Positions 31,647 through 40,093 of a stretch of DNA of 64,000 bases are shown here, in pieces (positions within the stretch are counted from its first letter, which is position 1; each line of letters starts with the position of its first letter). Position numbers and translations under genes: made by a program. The stretch lies in contig NZ_PKRQ01000004.1 of the NCBI RefSeq assembly GCF_002855575.1, positions 416,522 through 480,521 of the forward strand, read 5' to 3'. Source of the stretch: Tabrizicola sp. TH137. GTDB lineage: Bacteria > Pseudomonadota > Alphaproteobacteria > Rhodobacterales > Rhodobacteraceae. Under the pieces are notes generated by a model, which ran no database searches, was not told where the DNA came from, and worked only from the letters and a program-made list of their open reading frames with translations.

Positions 31647-33133
31647 CAGAGTCGAATCCATGCGGTCTTGAGGTCGGTGTATTTGTCCAGTGCGTGCAGG
31701 GATTTGTCGGCCCCGTTGCCGGATTGCTTGGCCCCTGCCAGCGGGACGGTGACATCGGCGCCGCCATAGGTGTTGACATGGACGACCCCGGCCCGGATGC
31801 CGCGCACCATGCGGTGTGCGCGGGACAGGTTCGCTGTCCAGACCCCCGCCGCGAGGCCATAATCGGTGGCATTGGCAAGGCGGAGCGCCTCGGCTTCGGT
31901 TTCGAAGGGGGTGACGGCGAGGACGGGGCCGAACACCTCTTCCCGGTAGAGGCGATGGCTGGGGGCGACGCGGGTGACGATGGCCGGGTCCATGTAGTAG
32001 CCGCCGGTTTCCGTGAGGATGCGGGTGCCGCCGCGGATGACGTCGGCCCCTTCGGCGCGGGCATCGGCGAGGAAGCGGAGGTTGCCATCCAGTTGCGCCA
32101 GCGAATTGACGGCACCGATCTGGGTGGAGAGGTGCAGCGGGTTGCCGACGGCCATGGCGGCGGTGGCCTTTTCCAGGGCCGCGACGAAGGCGTCATGGAT
32201 CGAGGCTTCGACGAGGAGGCGGGAGCCTGCCACGCAGACCTGCCCGGCATTGCGGAAGATGGCTGTGGCCGCCGCCTTGGCCGCCGCGGCGAGATCGGGC
32301 GCGTCGGCAAAGACGATGTTGGGCGATTTCCCCCCGAGTTCCAGGTAGCAGCGTTTCAGGTTCGAGCGGGCGGAGTATTCGAGAAGGCGCCGCCCGGTGG
32401 CGCCGGAGCCGGTGAAGACAAGGACATCGACATCGGGGGAAAGGGCGAGCGCCTCGCCCGTGATGCGGCCCGGTCCGGTGACGACGTTGAAGACGCCGGG
32501 CGGAACGCCCGCCTCGAGCGCCAGTTCGGCCAGACGCAGCAGGCTGAGCGAGGCGGTTTCGGCGGGTTTGAGCACGACCGAATTGCCCATGGCGAGGGCG
32601 GGGGCGATCTTCCAGGCGCCGATCATCAGGGGGAAGTTCCAGGGCACGATGGCGGCCACCACCCCGACGGGTTCGCGGTGGATCAGTGCGAGGACATTGG
32701 CGGCGGTCGGGGCCACCTCGCCATAGACCTTGTCGATCGCCTCGGCATAGTAGCGGAAGGTTCCGGCGGCGCTGCCGGGTTCGGCCTTGAGCGCCATGGA
32801 GATTTCGGTGCCGTTGTCGCGGACGCCGAGCACGGCCAGTTCAAGGGCATGGGCGTCGATCAGGTCGGCGAGGCGGTGCAGGATCTTCTTGCGTTCGGCC
32901 GGGGGTTTGCCGGCCCAGCGCGCGTCTTCGAAGGCAGCACGGGCATCGGCGCAGGCGCGGGCGACATCGGCGGGCGCGGCGGCAGAGAGGGTGGTGATCT
33001 GCGCGCCATCCACGGGGGAGAGGACGGGAAGCGGTGCTTCGGACCCGTCCACCCAGTGGCCGCCGATCAGAAGACGCTGCGGCGGGATCGGCGTGGCGGC
33101 GAGACGGTCGATGGTGGTTTGGTCAAGTGTCAT
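31646..33133 (-). CDS. Aldehyde dehydrogenase family protein
   Basis: 495-aa NAD(P)-dependent ALDH. It has 'VPWNFPLMIGAWKIAPAL' near 163, Glu in 'YLELGGKSPNIVFAD' near 266 and the catalytic Cys in 'NAGQVCVAGSRLLVE' near 300, all intact. It overlaps tctA by 11 bp and the Tm-1-like gene by one base, so the whole set is one operon. It probably oxidises an aldehyde derived from whatever the TctABC system imports. The closest general types are betaine- or gamma-aminobutyraldehyde-like ALDHs, but specificity cannot be read off. Confidence 0.88.
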   Translation of the reverse strand: MTLDQTTIDRLAATPIPPQRLLIGGHWVDGSEAPLPVLSPVDGAQITTLSAAAPADVARACADARAAFEDARWAGKPPAERKKILHRLADLIDAHALELAVLGVRDNGTEISMALKAEPGSAAGTFRYYAEAIDKVYGEVAPTAANVLALIHREPVGVVAAIVPWNFPLMIGAWKIAPALAMGNSVVLKPAETASLSLLRLAELALEAGVPPGVFNVVTGPGRITGEALALSPDVDVLVFTGSGATGRRLLEYSARSNLKRCYLELGGKSPNIVFADAPDLAAAAKAAATAIFRNAGQVCVAGSRLLVEASIHDAFVAALEKATAAMAVGNPLHLSTQIGAVNSLAQLDGNLRFLADARAEGADVIRGGTRILTETGGYYMDPAIVTRVAPSHRLYREEVFGPVLAVTPFETEAEALRLANATDYGLAAGVWTANLSRAHRMVRGIRAGVVHVNTYGGADVTVPLAGAKQSGNGADKSLHALDKYTDLKTAWIRL

Positions 33134-34625
33134 TGATCTGCCAGTCCTCGCGCGGGCGGCGCGCCTTCAGCGCCCCCCGGATGGTGAAGAAGAGAAGGAT
33201 GCAAAGCCCCGCCAGCATGATGGCCGAGATGGGCCGCGTGACGAAGATCGAAAGATCGCCCCCTGCCCCGCCGACGGCCTGACGGAAGCGGTTTTCGAGG
33301 ATCGGTCCCATGACGACGCCGAGAAGGATCGGCGTCAGCGGCCAGCGATGGCTGCGCAGGATGTAGCCGAGAACGGCGAAGCCCATGGCGAGCCCGACAT
33401 CCGAGAAGTTGTAGTTGGAGGCATAGGTGCCGATCAGTGACAGGGTCATGATCGCCACGCCGAGGAAGCGTTTGTTGATGAGTGCGGCGCGGGCAATCGT
33501 GTTGGTGGCCACGAGCAGGAACAGGATGATGACGAAGTTCATGGCGAGCAGCGTCCAGTAGAGCCCTGCCACGAATTCCGGCCGGTTCAGGAAGAGGTCC
33601 GGCCCCGGGATGACGTTATGGACGAGAAAGACGGCCAGCATCATGGCGGTGAGTTCCTCGCCCGGAATGCCCAGCGCGAGCATGGGGATCAGCGCGGCCG
33701 GGGGGACGGCGTTGTTCGTCGCTTCGGAGACGATGATGCCTTCGGGGGCACCCTTGCCGAAGAGATGGCCTTCCTTCGACAGCTTGCGCGCCCAGACATA
33801 ATTGACCTGTTGCGCGAGAAATTCGCCCACGCCCGGCATGATGCCGCAGATGATGCCGAAGACGGAGGAGCCGAAGAGCGTGACCTTGTAGCGGAAAATC
33901 TCCAGGAAGCCCGAGAAGAAATGGCCCTTGAGCTGCACGGTCTGGCGGGTGGTGTCGCGTCCGGTGAGCTGGATCAGGGCCTCGGACATGGCGAAGAGGC
34001 CGATGACCATGGGGACAAGGGGGATGCCCTGGATCAGCCAGCTTTGCCCGAAACTGTAGCGCTGGGTGGAATAGGCGGTCTCGATCCCCACGGTGGCAAG
34101 GAAGAGGCCGAAGGCGAGGGCGGCTGTCGCCTCGACCCGACGCCCGCCATGGCCGATCACCACGAGGACGAGGGCGGCGAAGGCCAGCATGGCGAATTCG
34201 GCGGAGCCGAAGTTCTTGGCGACTTCGGCCAGGGGTTTGGTCAGCAGCATGAGCGCCAGCACCGCCAGGACGCCGCCGACGAAGGAGGAGGAATAGGCAA
34301 GGCTCATGGCGCGGCGGGCCTCGCCGCGTTCGACGAAGGGTTTGGCTTCGAGCGCGGTCAGAACGGCGACGGGGCTGCCGGGGGTGTTGATCATCACGGC
34401 GGGGATGGCCGAGCCGTAGGCGGAACCGCAATAGACGCCGAGCAGCAGGGTCATGCCGGTGAGCGGGTCCATGGAAAAGGTCGTGGGCAGGAGGATCGAG
34501 ATGGTCACCGCCGCCCCGGCGCCGGGAATGGCGCCGACGATGACGCCGAGGATCGCGCCGATGCACATGGTCAGGAAGACCATGGGATCGGCGAGTTGCT
34601 GCAAGCCCAGAAGGATGAAGTCCAT
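33123..34625 (-). CDS. tctA: Tripartite tricarboxylate transporter permease TctA
   Basis: 500-aa large membrane subunit (about 11-12 TM segments) of a TTT-family secondary transporter. Signatures are 'GAIPGAGAAVTISILLPTTF' near 33-52, 'GVYCGSAYGSAIPAVMINTPGSP' near 63-85 and 'GIMPGVGEFLAQQ' near 263. It works with TctB and the periplasmic binder TctC, driven by ion gradient. Gene order is tctC-tctB-tctA, then ALDH and the Tm-1-like gene. Substrates of this family range from citrate to aromatic and aliphatic carboxylates; here it is unknown. Confidence 0.92.
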   Translation of the reverse strand: MDFILLGLQQLADPMVFLTMCIGAILGVIVGAIPGAGAAVTISILLPTTFSMDPLTGMTLLLGVYCGSAYGSAIPAVMINTPGSPVAVLTALEAKPFVERGEARRAMSLAYSSSFVGGVLAVLALMLLTKPLAEVAKNFGSAEFAMLAFAALVLVVIGHGGRRVEATAALAFGLFLATVGIETAYSTQRYSFGQSWLIQGIPLVPMVIGLFAMSEALIQLTGRDTTRQTVQLKGHFFSGFLEIFRYKVTLFGSSVFGIICGIMPGVGEFLAQQVNYVWARKLSKEGHLFGKGAPEGIIVSEATNNAVPPAALIPMLALGIPGEELTAMMLAVFLVHNVIPGPDLFLNRPEFVAGLYWTLLAMNFVIILFLLVATNTIARAALINKRFLGVAIMTLSLIGTYASNYNFSDVGLAMGFAVLGYILRSHRWPLTPILLGVVMGPILENRFRQAVGGAGGDLSIFVTRPISAIMLAGLCILLFFTIRGALKARRPREDWQINDT

Positions 34626-34636
34626 CGTCGCGCCTT

Positions 34637-35188
34637 TCAGAACCAGCGCATGAGCGCAAGACGGATGGCATCGGGGAAAAGGTCATAGAATTCGGGCGCG
34701 GGCATCCAGACGCCCAGACCGGCCCGGAAGACCCCGATCATGAAGAGTGACAGGCCGATGCCGGCCCAGATCCAGCGGGGGGCGGTGAGACCGACGCGCC
34801 AGAGGAGACCGAGGACGAAGACCAGCGTCGAGGGGAAATAGCCGATGTGCTGGATCGCCCAGATATAGACGGCGTAATAGGCAAGGAATTCGGCCGGGCG
34901 CAGCCAGCCGACCATCTTTTCCCGCGCCTCGGCCCATTCCTCGGGCGTGGCGGGATTGGCCCGGAGATCGGCAAGGTCGCGCCAGAGGGTAAGAAGGTTG
35001 GCCGCAACCAGGACGGCGAGGGCCACGCCGGGGGCGAAGGCGGGGCGCGTCCACCAGCCGCCGGATGCCTGACCGGTGCGGGTGGCCACCCCGATCAAGG
35101 CCAGAAGCAGCACGGAGACGGCCGCGAAGATCAGCGCCAGCGCCATGCTTTCGAGCCGGTTCGCCTGTGGTTCGTCCGGGTCCGTCAT
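34637..35188 (-). CDS. tctB: Tripartite tricarboxylate transporter small permease TctB
   Basis: 183-aa small membrane subunit with four to five hydrophobic segments (near 14-35, 52-67, 100-115, 118-135 and 140-160), the usual TctB length and layout. The family is poorly conserved in sequence, so the call leans on position between tctC and tctA. It lies 11 bp upstream of tctA. A strong hairpin separates it from tctC. Confidence 0.85.
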   Translation of the reverse strand: MTDPDEPQANRLESMALALIFAAVSVLLLALIGVATRTGQASGGWWTRPAFAPGVALAVLVAANLLTLWRDLADLRANPATPEEWAEAREKMVGWLRPAEFLAYYAVYIWAIQHIGYFPSTLVFVLGLLWRVGLTAPRWIWAGIGLSLFMIGVFRAGLGVWMPAPEFYDLFPDAIRLALMRWF

Positions 35189-35210
35189 CCCAAGCCCCCC
35201 AGAAAGGAGA

Positions 35211-35236
35211 GGGGCGCGGCAAGGGTGCCGCGCCCC
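35211..35236 (-). terminator. Attenuating hairpin between tctC and tctB
   Basis: A perfect 11-bp stem, GGGGCGCGGCA (35211-35221) with TGCCGCGCCCC (35226-35236) around an AGGG loop, starts 10 bp after the tctC stop. Placed inside an operon right after the binding-protein gene, it most likely stabilises tctC mRNA and/or lowers readthrough to tctBA. Confidence 0.7.
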
Positions 35237-35245
35237 TTTCGGATA

Positions 35246-36193
35246 TCACTCCGTCACGCCCAGTTTTTCGCGCAGGGCGGCGAGGTCTTTCATGTCCTTG
35301 GCGACCTGTTCGGTGGCCGAGGCCTGATCCTGCCAGTAAACCAGCGCGCCGGTCGTCTTGGCAATTTCCTGGGCGGCGTCGCTGGCGACCACGGTCTGGG
35401 CGATGGCGGCGATCTTGTCCTTCACCTCTTGCGGGGTGCCTTTCGGGACGAAGAGGCCATTCCAGAGCGAGGAACCGGCGAGGGCGGGCACCTGTTCGCC
35501 CAGCGTCGGCACGTCCGGGGTGATCGCGGTGCGGTCGCCGGTGATGGTGGCGAGGACCTTGATCTCGCCCAGGCAGGACAGCACGAGCTGGGCCGTGGTG
35601 TTGATCACGTCGGCATCGCCATTGGCGAGGGTGGAGCAATCAACGGCGTCGAAGGCGGCTTCGGCGCTGAAGGTGCCGCCGAGTTCCTGAAGACCGAAGA
35701 CCGTCATCATCGTGGGTTCGATGCCATAGCCGAAATGGCCGAGGCGGACAGGGTTCGCCTTCGAGTATTCGGCCAGTTCGGCCATGGTGGAATAGGGCGC
35801 GTCGGCCTTGGCGGCGATCAGAAAGGGATAGGTCAGGAAGATGCCGACGGGTTCAAGCGCATCGGCGGCGAACTGGGCATCCGGTCCCATCGTCTTGACC
35901 GTGGGAATGCCGACGGTGAGCGAGCCGATGGTATAGCCGTCAGGCGATGCGGTGGCGACTTCGAGACCGCCGACGACACCGCCACCGCCCGGCTTGTTCA
36001 CCACGGCGGCTGGCACGCCGGTCTGGTTCTGGAGTTCCTCGGCGATCATGCGGGTCAGCACGTCTTCGAGATCGCCGGGGGGCCACGGCACGATGAAGGT
36101 CACCGGTTTTTCGGGGTATTCCGCGAGGGCGGCCCCGCCGAAGGCAGCAAGGGCAAGCGCGGCGGCGCTGCCCAGAAGGGCGAGTTTCTTCAT
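35246..36193 (-). CDS. tctC: TctC/Bug-family periplasmic solute-binding protein
   Basis: 315-aa extracytoplasmic binder of the TTT system. The signal peptide is about residues 1-24 (KKLALLG...AALA), followed by the Bug-family opening 'YPEKPVTFIVPWPPGD' and 'NKPGGGGVVGGLEVATASPDGYTIG' near 67-91. The ATG at 36193 places the signal peptide correctly; the frame has another ATG at 36220 that would add nine non-signal residues. It is first in the operon and divergent from the IclR gene, with a palindrome starting 20 bp upstream. Confidence 0.92.
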   Translation of the reverse strand: MKKLALLGSAAALALAAFGGAALAEYPEKPVTFIVPWPPGDLEDVLTRMIAEELQNQTGVPAAVVNKPGGGGVVGGLEVATASPDGYTIGSLTVGIPTVKTMGPDAQFAADALEPVGIFLTYPFLIAAKADAPYSTMAELAEYSKANPVRLGHFGYGIEPTMMTVFGLQELGGTFSAEAAFDAVDCSTLANGDADVINTTAQLVLSCLGEIKVLATITGDRTAITPDVPTLGEQVPALAGSSLWNGLFVPKGTPQEVKDKIAAIAQTVVASDAAQEIAKTTGALVYWQDQASATEQVAKDMKDLAALREKLGVTE

Positions 36194-36213
36194 CTTGCAT
36201 CTCCGCTGTTGAT

Positions 36214-36230
36214 GGTTCATTATTTGAACC
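36214..36230. promoter_or_regulatory. Candidate IclR operator in the tctC-iclR gap
   Basis: GGTTCA-TTATT-TGAACC is a perfect 6-5-6 palindrome starting 20 bp upstream of the tctC ATG and about 55 bp upstream of the divergent IclR gene. Size and AT core match IclR-family operators. It would block tctC initiation when bound. Confidence 0.6.
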
Positions 36231-36248
36231 GTTGGTTTGAAAAATAGA

Positions 36249-36275
36249 TTGACAGGCCGAGCGGCAATCTGTCAA
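36249..36275. promoter_or_regulatory. Second inverted repeat in the tctC-iclR gap
   Basis: TTGACAG (36249-36255) and CTGTCAA (36269-36275) are exact inverted copies 13 bp apart, 11 bp before the annotated IclR ATG. TTGACA on each strand also looks like a -35 hexamer, so this may be a pair of divergent promoter elements rather than an operator; no good -10 was found. Confidence 0.35.
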
Positions 36276-36285
36276 CAAAAATGCT

Positions 36286-37122
36286 ATGGCGCGTCTGCCG
36301 CATTTCGCGGCATGGCGCAGGAGGCCCCGCTGGACGATGGGAACGGTTGGAAAAGCCCTTGATCTTTTGAACCTTTTCACCCGGCAACGGGCGTTGGTCG
36401 GGCTGTCGGAGATGGCGCGACTGTCGGGGTTGAACAAGGCGACCTGCCATCGGCTGCTGACAGAGATGGAATCACGCGGCCTGGTGGAGCAGGTCGGGGC
36501 CGCACGGGAATACCGGCTTGGCCCGGCGGTGCTGCGCCTTGCCGCGCTGCGCGAGACCGCCGTCCCGACGCGGGATGCGGCGATGCCGGTGTTGCAGGCG
36601 CTGGCGCGGGCGACGGGCGAGACGGCGCATCTGTCGCTGCGCGAGGGCGACAAGCTGGTGACCATCGCCTTTGCCTATTCGCCGACCCATGCGACCAAGG
36701 TGATGATGGAGGATGCGGACATCCTGCCCTGGCACGCCACCTCATCGGGTCAGGCGGTGATTGCCTTCCTGCCGGAGGCGGAGCGGGAGGCCCTGCTTGC
36801 GCGTCCGCTGCCCCGGTTGACGGATGTGACCGAGACGGACCCCGGACAGTTGCGGGCGCGGCTGGATGCGGTGCGGCTGCGCGGTTTTGCCGAGACGACG
36901 GGGACATTCGAGACCGATGCGCAGAGCGTTGCGCTGCCGCTGTTCCTGAATGGGGATGAGGCCGTCGGTGCCCTGGGCGTTGCCTTTCCGGCGAACCGAT
37001 CCACGCCTGACCTTCTGTCCTGCATCCGCCGTGAACTTGCCGGGGCGGCGGCGGAGATCATCGACCTCTGGGGTGGCCAGTCCCCGCCCGGCGTTGCCCT
37101 GCTGTGGCAACGTCTCACATGA
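36286..37122 (+). CDS. IclR family transcriptional regulator
   Basis: 278-aa regulator. The N-terminal winged helix has 'GTVGKALDLLNLFTRQRALVGLSEMARLSGLNKATCHRLL' spread over about 18-60; the C-terminal ligand domain has 'GETAHLSLREGDKLV' near 110 and 'ALPLFLNGDEAVGALGVAFP' near 215. An internal ATG at 36337 (residue 18) sits at the start of conserved sequence and may be the true start, with AGGAGG 12 bp upstream. It is divergent from tctC, whose promoter has a fitting operator, and 19 bp upstream of the aminotransferase gene in the same direction, so it may control either. Confidence 0.88.
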   Translation: MARLPHFAAWRRRPRWTMGTVGKALDLLNLFTRQRALVGLSEMARLSGLNKATCHRLLTEMESRGLVEQVGAAREYRLGPAVLRLAALRETAVPTRDAAMPVLQALARATGETAHLSLREGDKLVTIAFAYSPTHATKVMMEDADILPWHATSSGQAVIAFLPEAEREALLARPLPRLTDVTETDPGQLRARLDAVRLRGFAETTGTFETDAQSVALPLFLNGDEAVGALGVAFPANRSTPDLLSCIRRELAGAAAEIIDLWGGQSPPGVALLWQRLT

Positions 37123-37141
37123 ACAGCCGAAGGAGACAGCC

Positions 37142-38494
37142 ATGAAGGACGAGAATTTTCTCAAGGCGAACAACGCCCGGAGCCTCTGGCATCCGATGAC
37201 GGCCCCTTCGGACAGCCTGAAGAACGCGCCGACCATCGTGACCGGCGCGCAGGGCGTGCGGATCACCGATCTGGACGGGCATGAGGTGGTGGATGGCGTG
37301 GGGGGGCTGTGGAACGTCAACCTGGGCTATTCCTGCCAGCCGGTGAAGGAGGCGATCACGGCGCAACTGGACCGGCTGCCCTATTATTCGATCTTTCGCG
37401 GCACGTCGAATGACTGCGTGATCGAACTGGCCGAGGAATTGCGGGCCTTCTTCGAACCGGACGGGCTGAGCCGGGCCTTCTTCACCTCGGGCGGGTCGGA
37501 CTCGGTGGAGACGGCGCTTCGGCTGGCGCGGCAATATCACAAGATCCGGGGCGAGGCGGGGCGGGTGAAATACCTGTCGCTGAAGAAGGGCTATCACGGC
37601 ACGCATTTCGGCGGCGCTTCGGTCAATGGCAATGCCAATTTCCGCACCGCCTATGAGCCGCTGCTGCCGGGTTGCCACCATATTCCCGCCCCCTATACCT
37701 ATCGCAACCCGTTCAATGAAACCGATCCGGCGCGGCTGGCACAGCTTTGCCTTGCGGCGCTGGAGGACGAGATCGCTTTCCAGGGGGCAGGCACCATCGC
37801 GGCCTTCATCATGGAGCCCATCCTGGGCGCGGGCGGCGTGATCCCGCCGCATCCGAGTTTCATGCCCGGGGTGGAGGCGATCTGCCGCAAGCATGGCATC
37901 CTGCTGATCGCGGATGAGGTCATCACCGCCTTCGGGCGGACGGGGGCCTGGACGGGCAGCCGGTTGTGGGGGGTGAAGCCCGATTTCTGCTGCACGGCGA
38001 AGGCGATCACCAACGGCTATTTCCCCTTTGGCGCGGTGATGATCGCGGAAGGCGTGGCGCAGGTCTTCGAAAGCGATGCCAGCGGGAAGGCGGCGATCGG
38101 GCATGGCTATACCTATTCCGGCCATCCGGTGGGTGCGGCGGCGGCGCTGGCCTGTCTGGCCGAGACGAAGCGGCTGAACGTGGTGGAGAATGCCGCGGCG
38201 CGGGGGACGCAGCTTTACGAAGGCGTGCAGGCCCTGATGGCGCGGCATGAGGTCATTGGCGATGTGCGGGGTGGGCATGGGTTGATGACGGCCATCGAAC
38301 TGGTGGCGGACAGGGAAACCAAGGCCCCGGCCGACAAGGCGGTGCCGGCCCGCGTGCAGGAAGTGGCCTATCGGGAGGGCGCGATGGTGCGCGTTTCCGG
38401 GCCGAACATCATCCTGTCACCCCCGCTGATCCTGACGGCCGAGGATGTGGACGTCATCCTGACCGCGCTGGATGCCGGTTTCGCGGCGTTGTGA
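37142..38494 (+). CDS. Class III PLP-dependent aminotransferase
   Basis: 450-aa omega-aminotransferase (taurine/beta-alanine/diamine: pyruvate type). It has 'LWHPMT' at 15-20, 'FFTSGGSDSVETALRLARQYH' near 113-133, Asp in 'LLIADEVITAFGRTG' (near 255-268) and the PLP lysine Lys287 in 'TAKAITNGYFPFG'. The family moves a terminal amino group to pyruvate or 2-oxoglutarate. GAAGGAGA precedes the ATG. Its stop overlaps the next gene (GTGA), so it is co-translated with the MBL hydrolase; both could degrade an amine or amino acid. Exact substrate unknown. Confidence 0.9.
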   Translation: MKDENFLKANNARSLWHPMTAPSDSLKNAPTIVTGAQGVRITDLDGHEVVDGVGGLWNVNLGYSCQPVKEAITAQLDRLPYYSIFRGTSNDCVIELAEELRAFFEPDGLSRAFFTSGGSDSVETALRLARQYHKIRGEAGRVKYLSLKKGYHGTHFGGASVNGNANFRTAYEPLLPGCHHIPAPYTYRNPFNETDPARLAQLCLAALEDEIAFQGAGTIAAFIMEPILGAGGVIPPHPSFMPGVEAICRKHGILLIADEVITAFGRTGAWTGSRLWGVKPDFCCTAKAITNGYFPFGAVMIAEGVAQVFESDASGKAAIGHGYTYSGHPVGAAAALACLAETKRLNVVENAAARGTQLYEGVQALMARHEVIGDVRGGHGLMTAIELVADRETKAPADKAVPARVQEVAYREGAMVRVSGPNIILSPPLILTAEDVDVILTALDAGFAAL

Positions 38495-39372
38495 CGATGG
38501 GGGTCGGGGAGGATTTCGTCGCGCTGCTGGGGACGAAGGGCGGCCCGGCGATCCGGACCGGATCGCCGATGCCCACCTCGTCGCTGCTGTCGCTGGGCGG
38601 GCAGCGGGTGGTGGTGGATGCCGGTCTGGGGGTGACGCGGGGGCTGTGCGATCAGGGCATGGCGCTGAAGGACATCGCGACGGTCTTCATCACCCATCTG
38701 CATTCGGATCATTATCTGGAACTCGGGCCCCTGTTGCACACGGCCTGGACGGCGGGGCTGAAGACGCCGGTCCGGGTCTGGGGGCCGTCGGGACTTGCGA
38801 CCTATTTCGAGGGGTTCTTCCTTTCGATGAAGGAGGATATCGACACGCGGATCGAGGATGAGGGGCGGCCCGACCTGCGCGACCTGATTTCCTGCCATGT
38901 GATCCGGGCGGGAGAGGCGATCACCGAAGGGGCGATCACGGTGGAGGCGATGCCGTCGATCCATCCGCCGCTGACGGAGAGCTGGTCGCTGTCCTTCCGG
39001 GGGGCGGGGCGGCGGGTCGTGTTTTCCGGCGATACGGCGCATAATCCGGCGCTGGTTGAGTTTGCGCGGGGCGCGGACCTACTGATCCATGAGGTGATGC
39101 TGGCCGAGGGGCTGGAGGCGTTGCAGCGGCGGATCGGCAATGGCGATGACCGGCTGATGAAGCATTGGCTTCGGGCGCATACGCTGGCATCCGATGCGGC
39201 GGCGGTGGCACGCGAGGCCGGGGTCGGGGCGCTGGCGCTGCATCATCTGATCCCGTCGGATGATCCGGCTTTCGGTGTCGAGGACTGGCATCGGGCCTGT
39301 GCGCCCCAATGGACCGGTCCGCTGCATGTGGGGCGGGACGGGCTGCGGATCGACCTGCCGCCGAAGGGGTGA
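38491..39372 (+). CDS. MBL-fold metallo-hydrolase (RNase Z/arylsulfatase-like)
   Basis: 293-aa metallo-beta-lactamase-fold hydrolase with a complete metal site: 'THLHSDHYLEL' (near 68-78), later His and Asp in 'MPSIHPPLTE' and 'VVFSGDTAHNPAL', and a closing His in 'LALHHLIPSDDP'. This arrangement is that of the RNase Z-like hydrolases that act on small esters or lactones as well as RNA. The GTG at 38491 overlaps the aminotransferase stop by 4 bp; ATG at 38497 is an alternative. Function in the operon is unknown, perhaps a lactone or amide hydrolysis following transamination. Confidence 0.82.
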   Translation: MTMGVGEDFVALLGTKGGPAIRTGSPMPTSSLLSLGGQRVVVDAGLGVTRGLCDQGMALKDIATVFITHLHSDHYLELGPLLHTAWTAGLKTPVRVWGPSGLATYFEGFFLSMKEDIDTRIEDEGRPDLRDLISCHVIRAGEAITEGAITVEAMPSIHPPLTESWSLSFRGAGRRVVFSGDTAHNPALVEFARGADLLIHEVMLAEGLEALQRRIGNGDDRLMKHWLRAHTLASDAAAVAREAGVGALALHHLIPSDDPAFGVEDWHRACAPQWTGPLHVGRDGLRIDLPPKG

Positions 39373-39424
39373 CAAGGCGGCGCACCCGTGGCAGGGTCGC
39401 GCCCTCATCCGAGGCGGCAGGACC

Positions 39425-40093
39425 ATGAGCAGCACCCCCTTCCCCGGCCCGCAGATCCCGACCCTTGTCCAGCATGTGCTGGCGCGGATCGACCTTGGCC
39501 AGCTTAACCCCGGCGATCTGCTGGACGAGGCGGAACTGTCCGAGACATATGGCGTGTCCCGCACCCCGGTGCGCGAGGCGATCCTGTATCTGGAGGCGCT
39601 GGGTCTGGTCCGGCGATTGCCGCGCAAGGGGGCGACGATCTTTCGGCCCACGCTGGAGGAGTTTCTGGCGATCCTTGAGGTCCATGCCAAGCTGGAGGGA
39701 CAGGCGGCGGGGCTGGCGGCGCGGCGGCTGTCGCGGCAGGGGGCGGCCGATCTGGAAGCGGCGGTGGCGGCCTGCGAGGCGCATGCGCGGGCGCAGCCCG
39801 ATGCCGACCCGGACGGGTATTACCAGCATAACCTGCGCTTCCATGAATGCGTGGCCATCGCGTCGGGGAATGGGGTGCTGCTCGAGTCGCTGAAGACCAA
39901 TGCGCGGAAGTTGCTGGCCTATTACCGGGCGCGCTATCGCTTTGCCGGGGCGATCACGCGATCGGCGTCGGAGCATCGGGCCATCGCGCGGATGATCACC
40001 GACCGGGATTCCGCCGGGGCGGAGGCGGCAATGCAGGCGCATGTGCAATTCGATCAGGTGACCGCGATGGACCTGATCGCCGCGCTGTCCTAG
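39425..40093 (+). CDS. GntR family regulator (FadR/FCD subfamily)
   Basis: 222-aa regulator. The N-terminal winged helix contains 'LDEAELSETYGVSRTPVREAILYLEALGLVRR' (about 33-64); the C-terminal FCD helical domain contains metal-type His residues in 'HNLRFHECVAIASGN' and 'SASEHRAIARMI'. FCD regulators respond to carboxylates or amino-acid-like effectors. It ends at a CTAG that is also the stop of the convergent amidotransferase gene. It may control its own aminotransferase operon, the P450/GS cluster next door, or both. Confidence 0.88.
   Translation: MSSTPFPGPQIPTLVQHVLARIDLGQLNPGDLLDEAELSETYGVSRTPVREAILYLEALGLVRRLPRKGATIFRPTLEEFLAILEVHAKLEGQAAGLAARRLSRQGAADLEAAVAACEAHARAQPDADPDGYYQHNLRFHECVAIASGNGVLLESLKTNARKLLAYYRARYRFAGAITRSASEHRAIARMITDRDSAGAEAAMQAHVQFDQVTAMDLIAALS

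Noticed and set aside
31694..33136. 480-codon plus-strand frame opposite the aldehyde dehydrogenase
   Set aside because: The ALDH has all catalytic residues; the opposite frame is a composition artefact.
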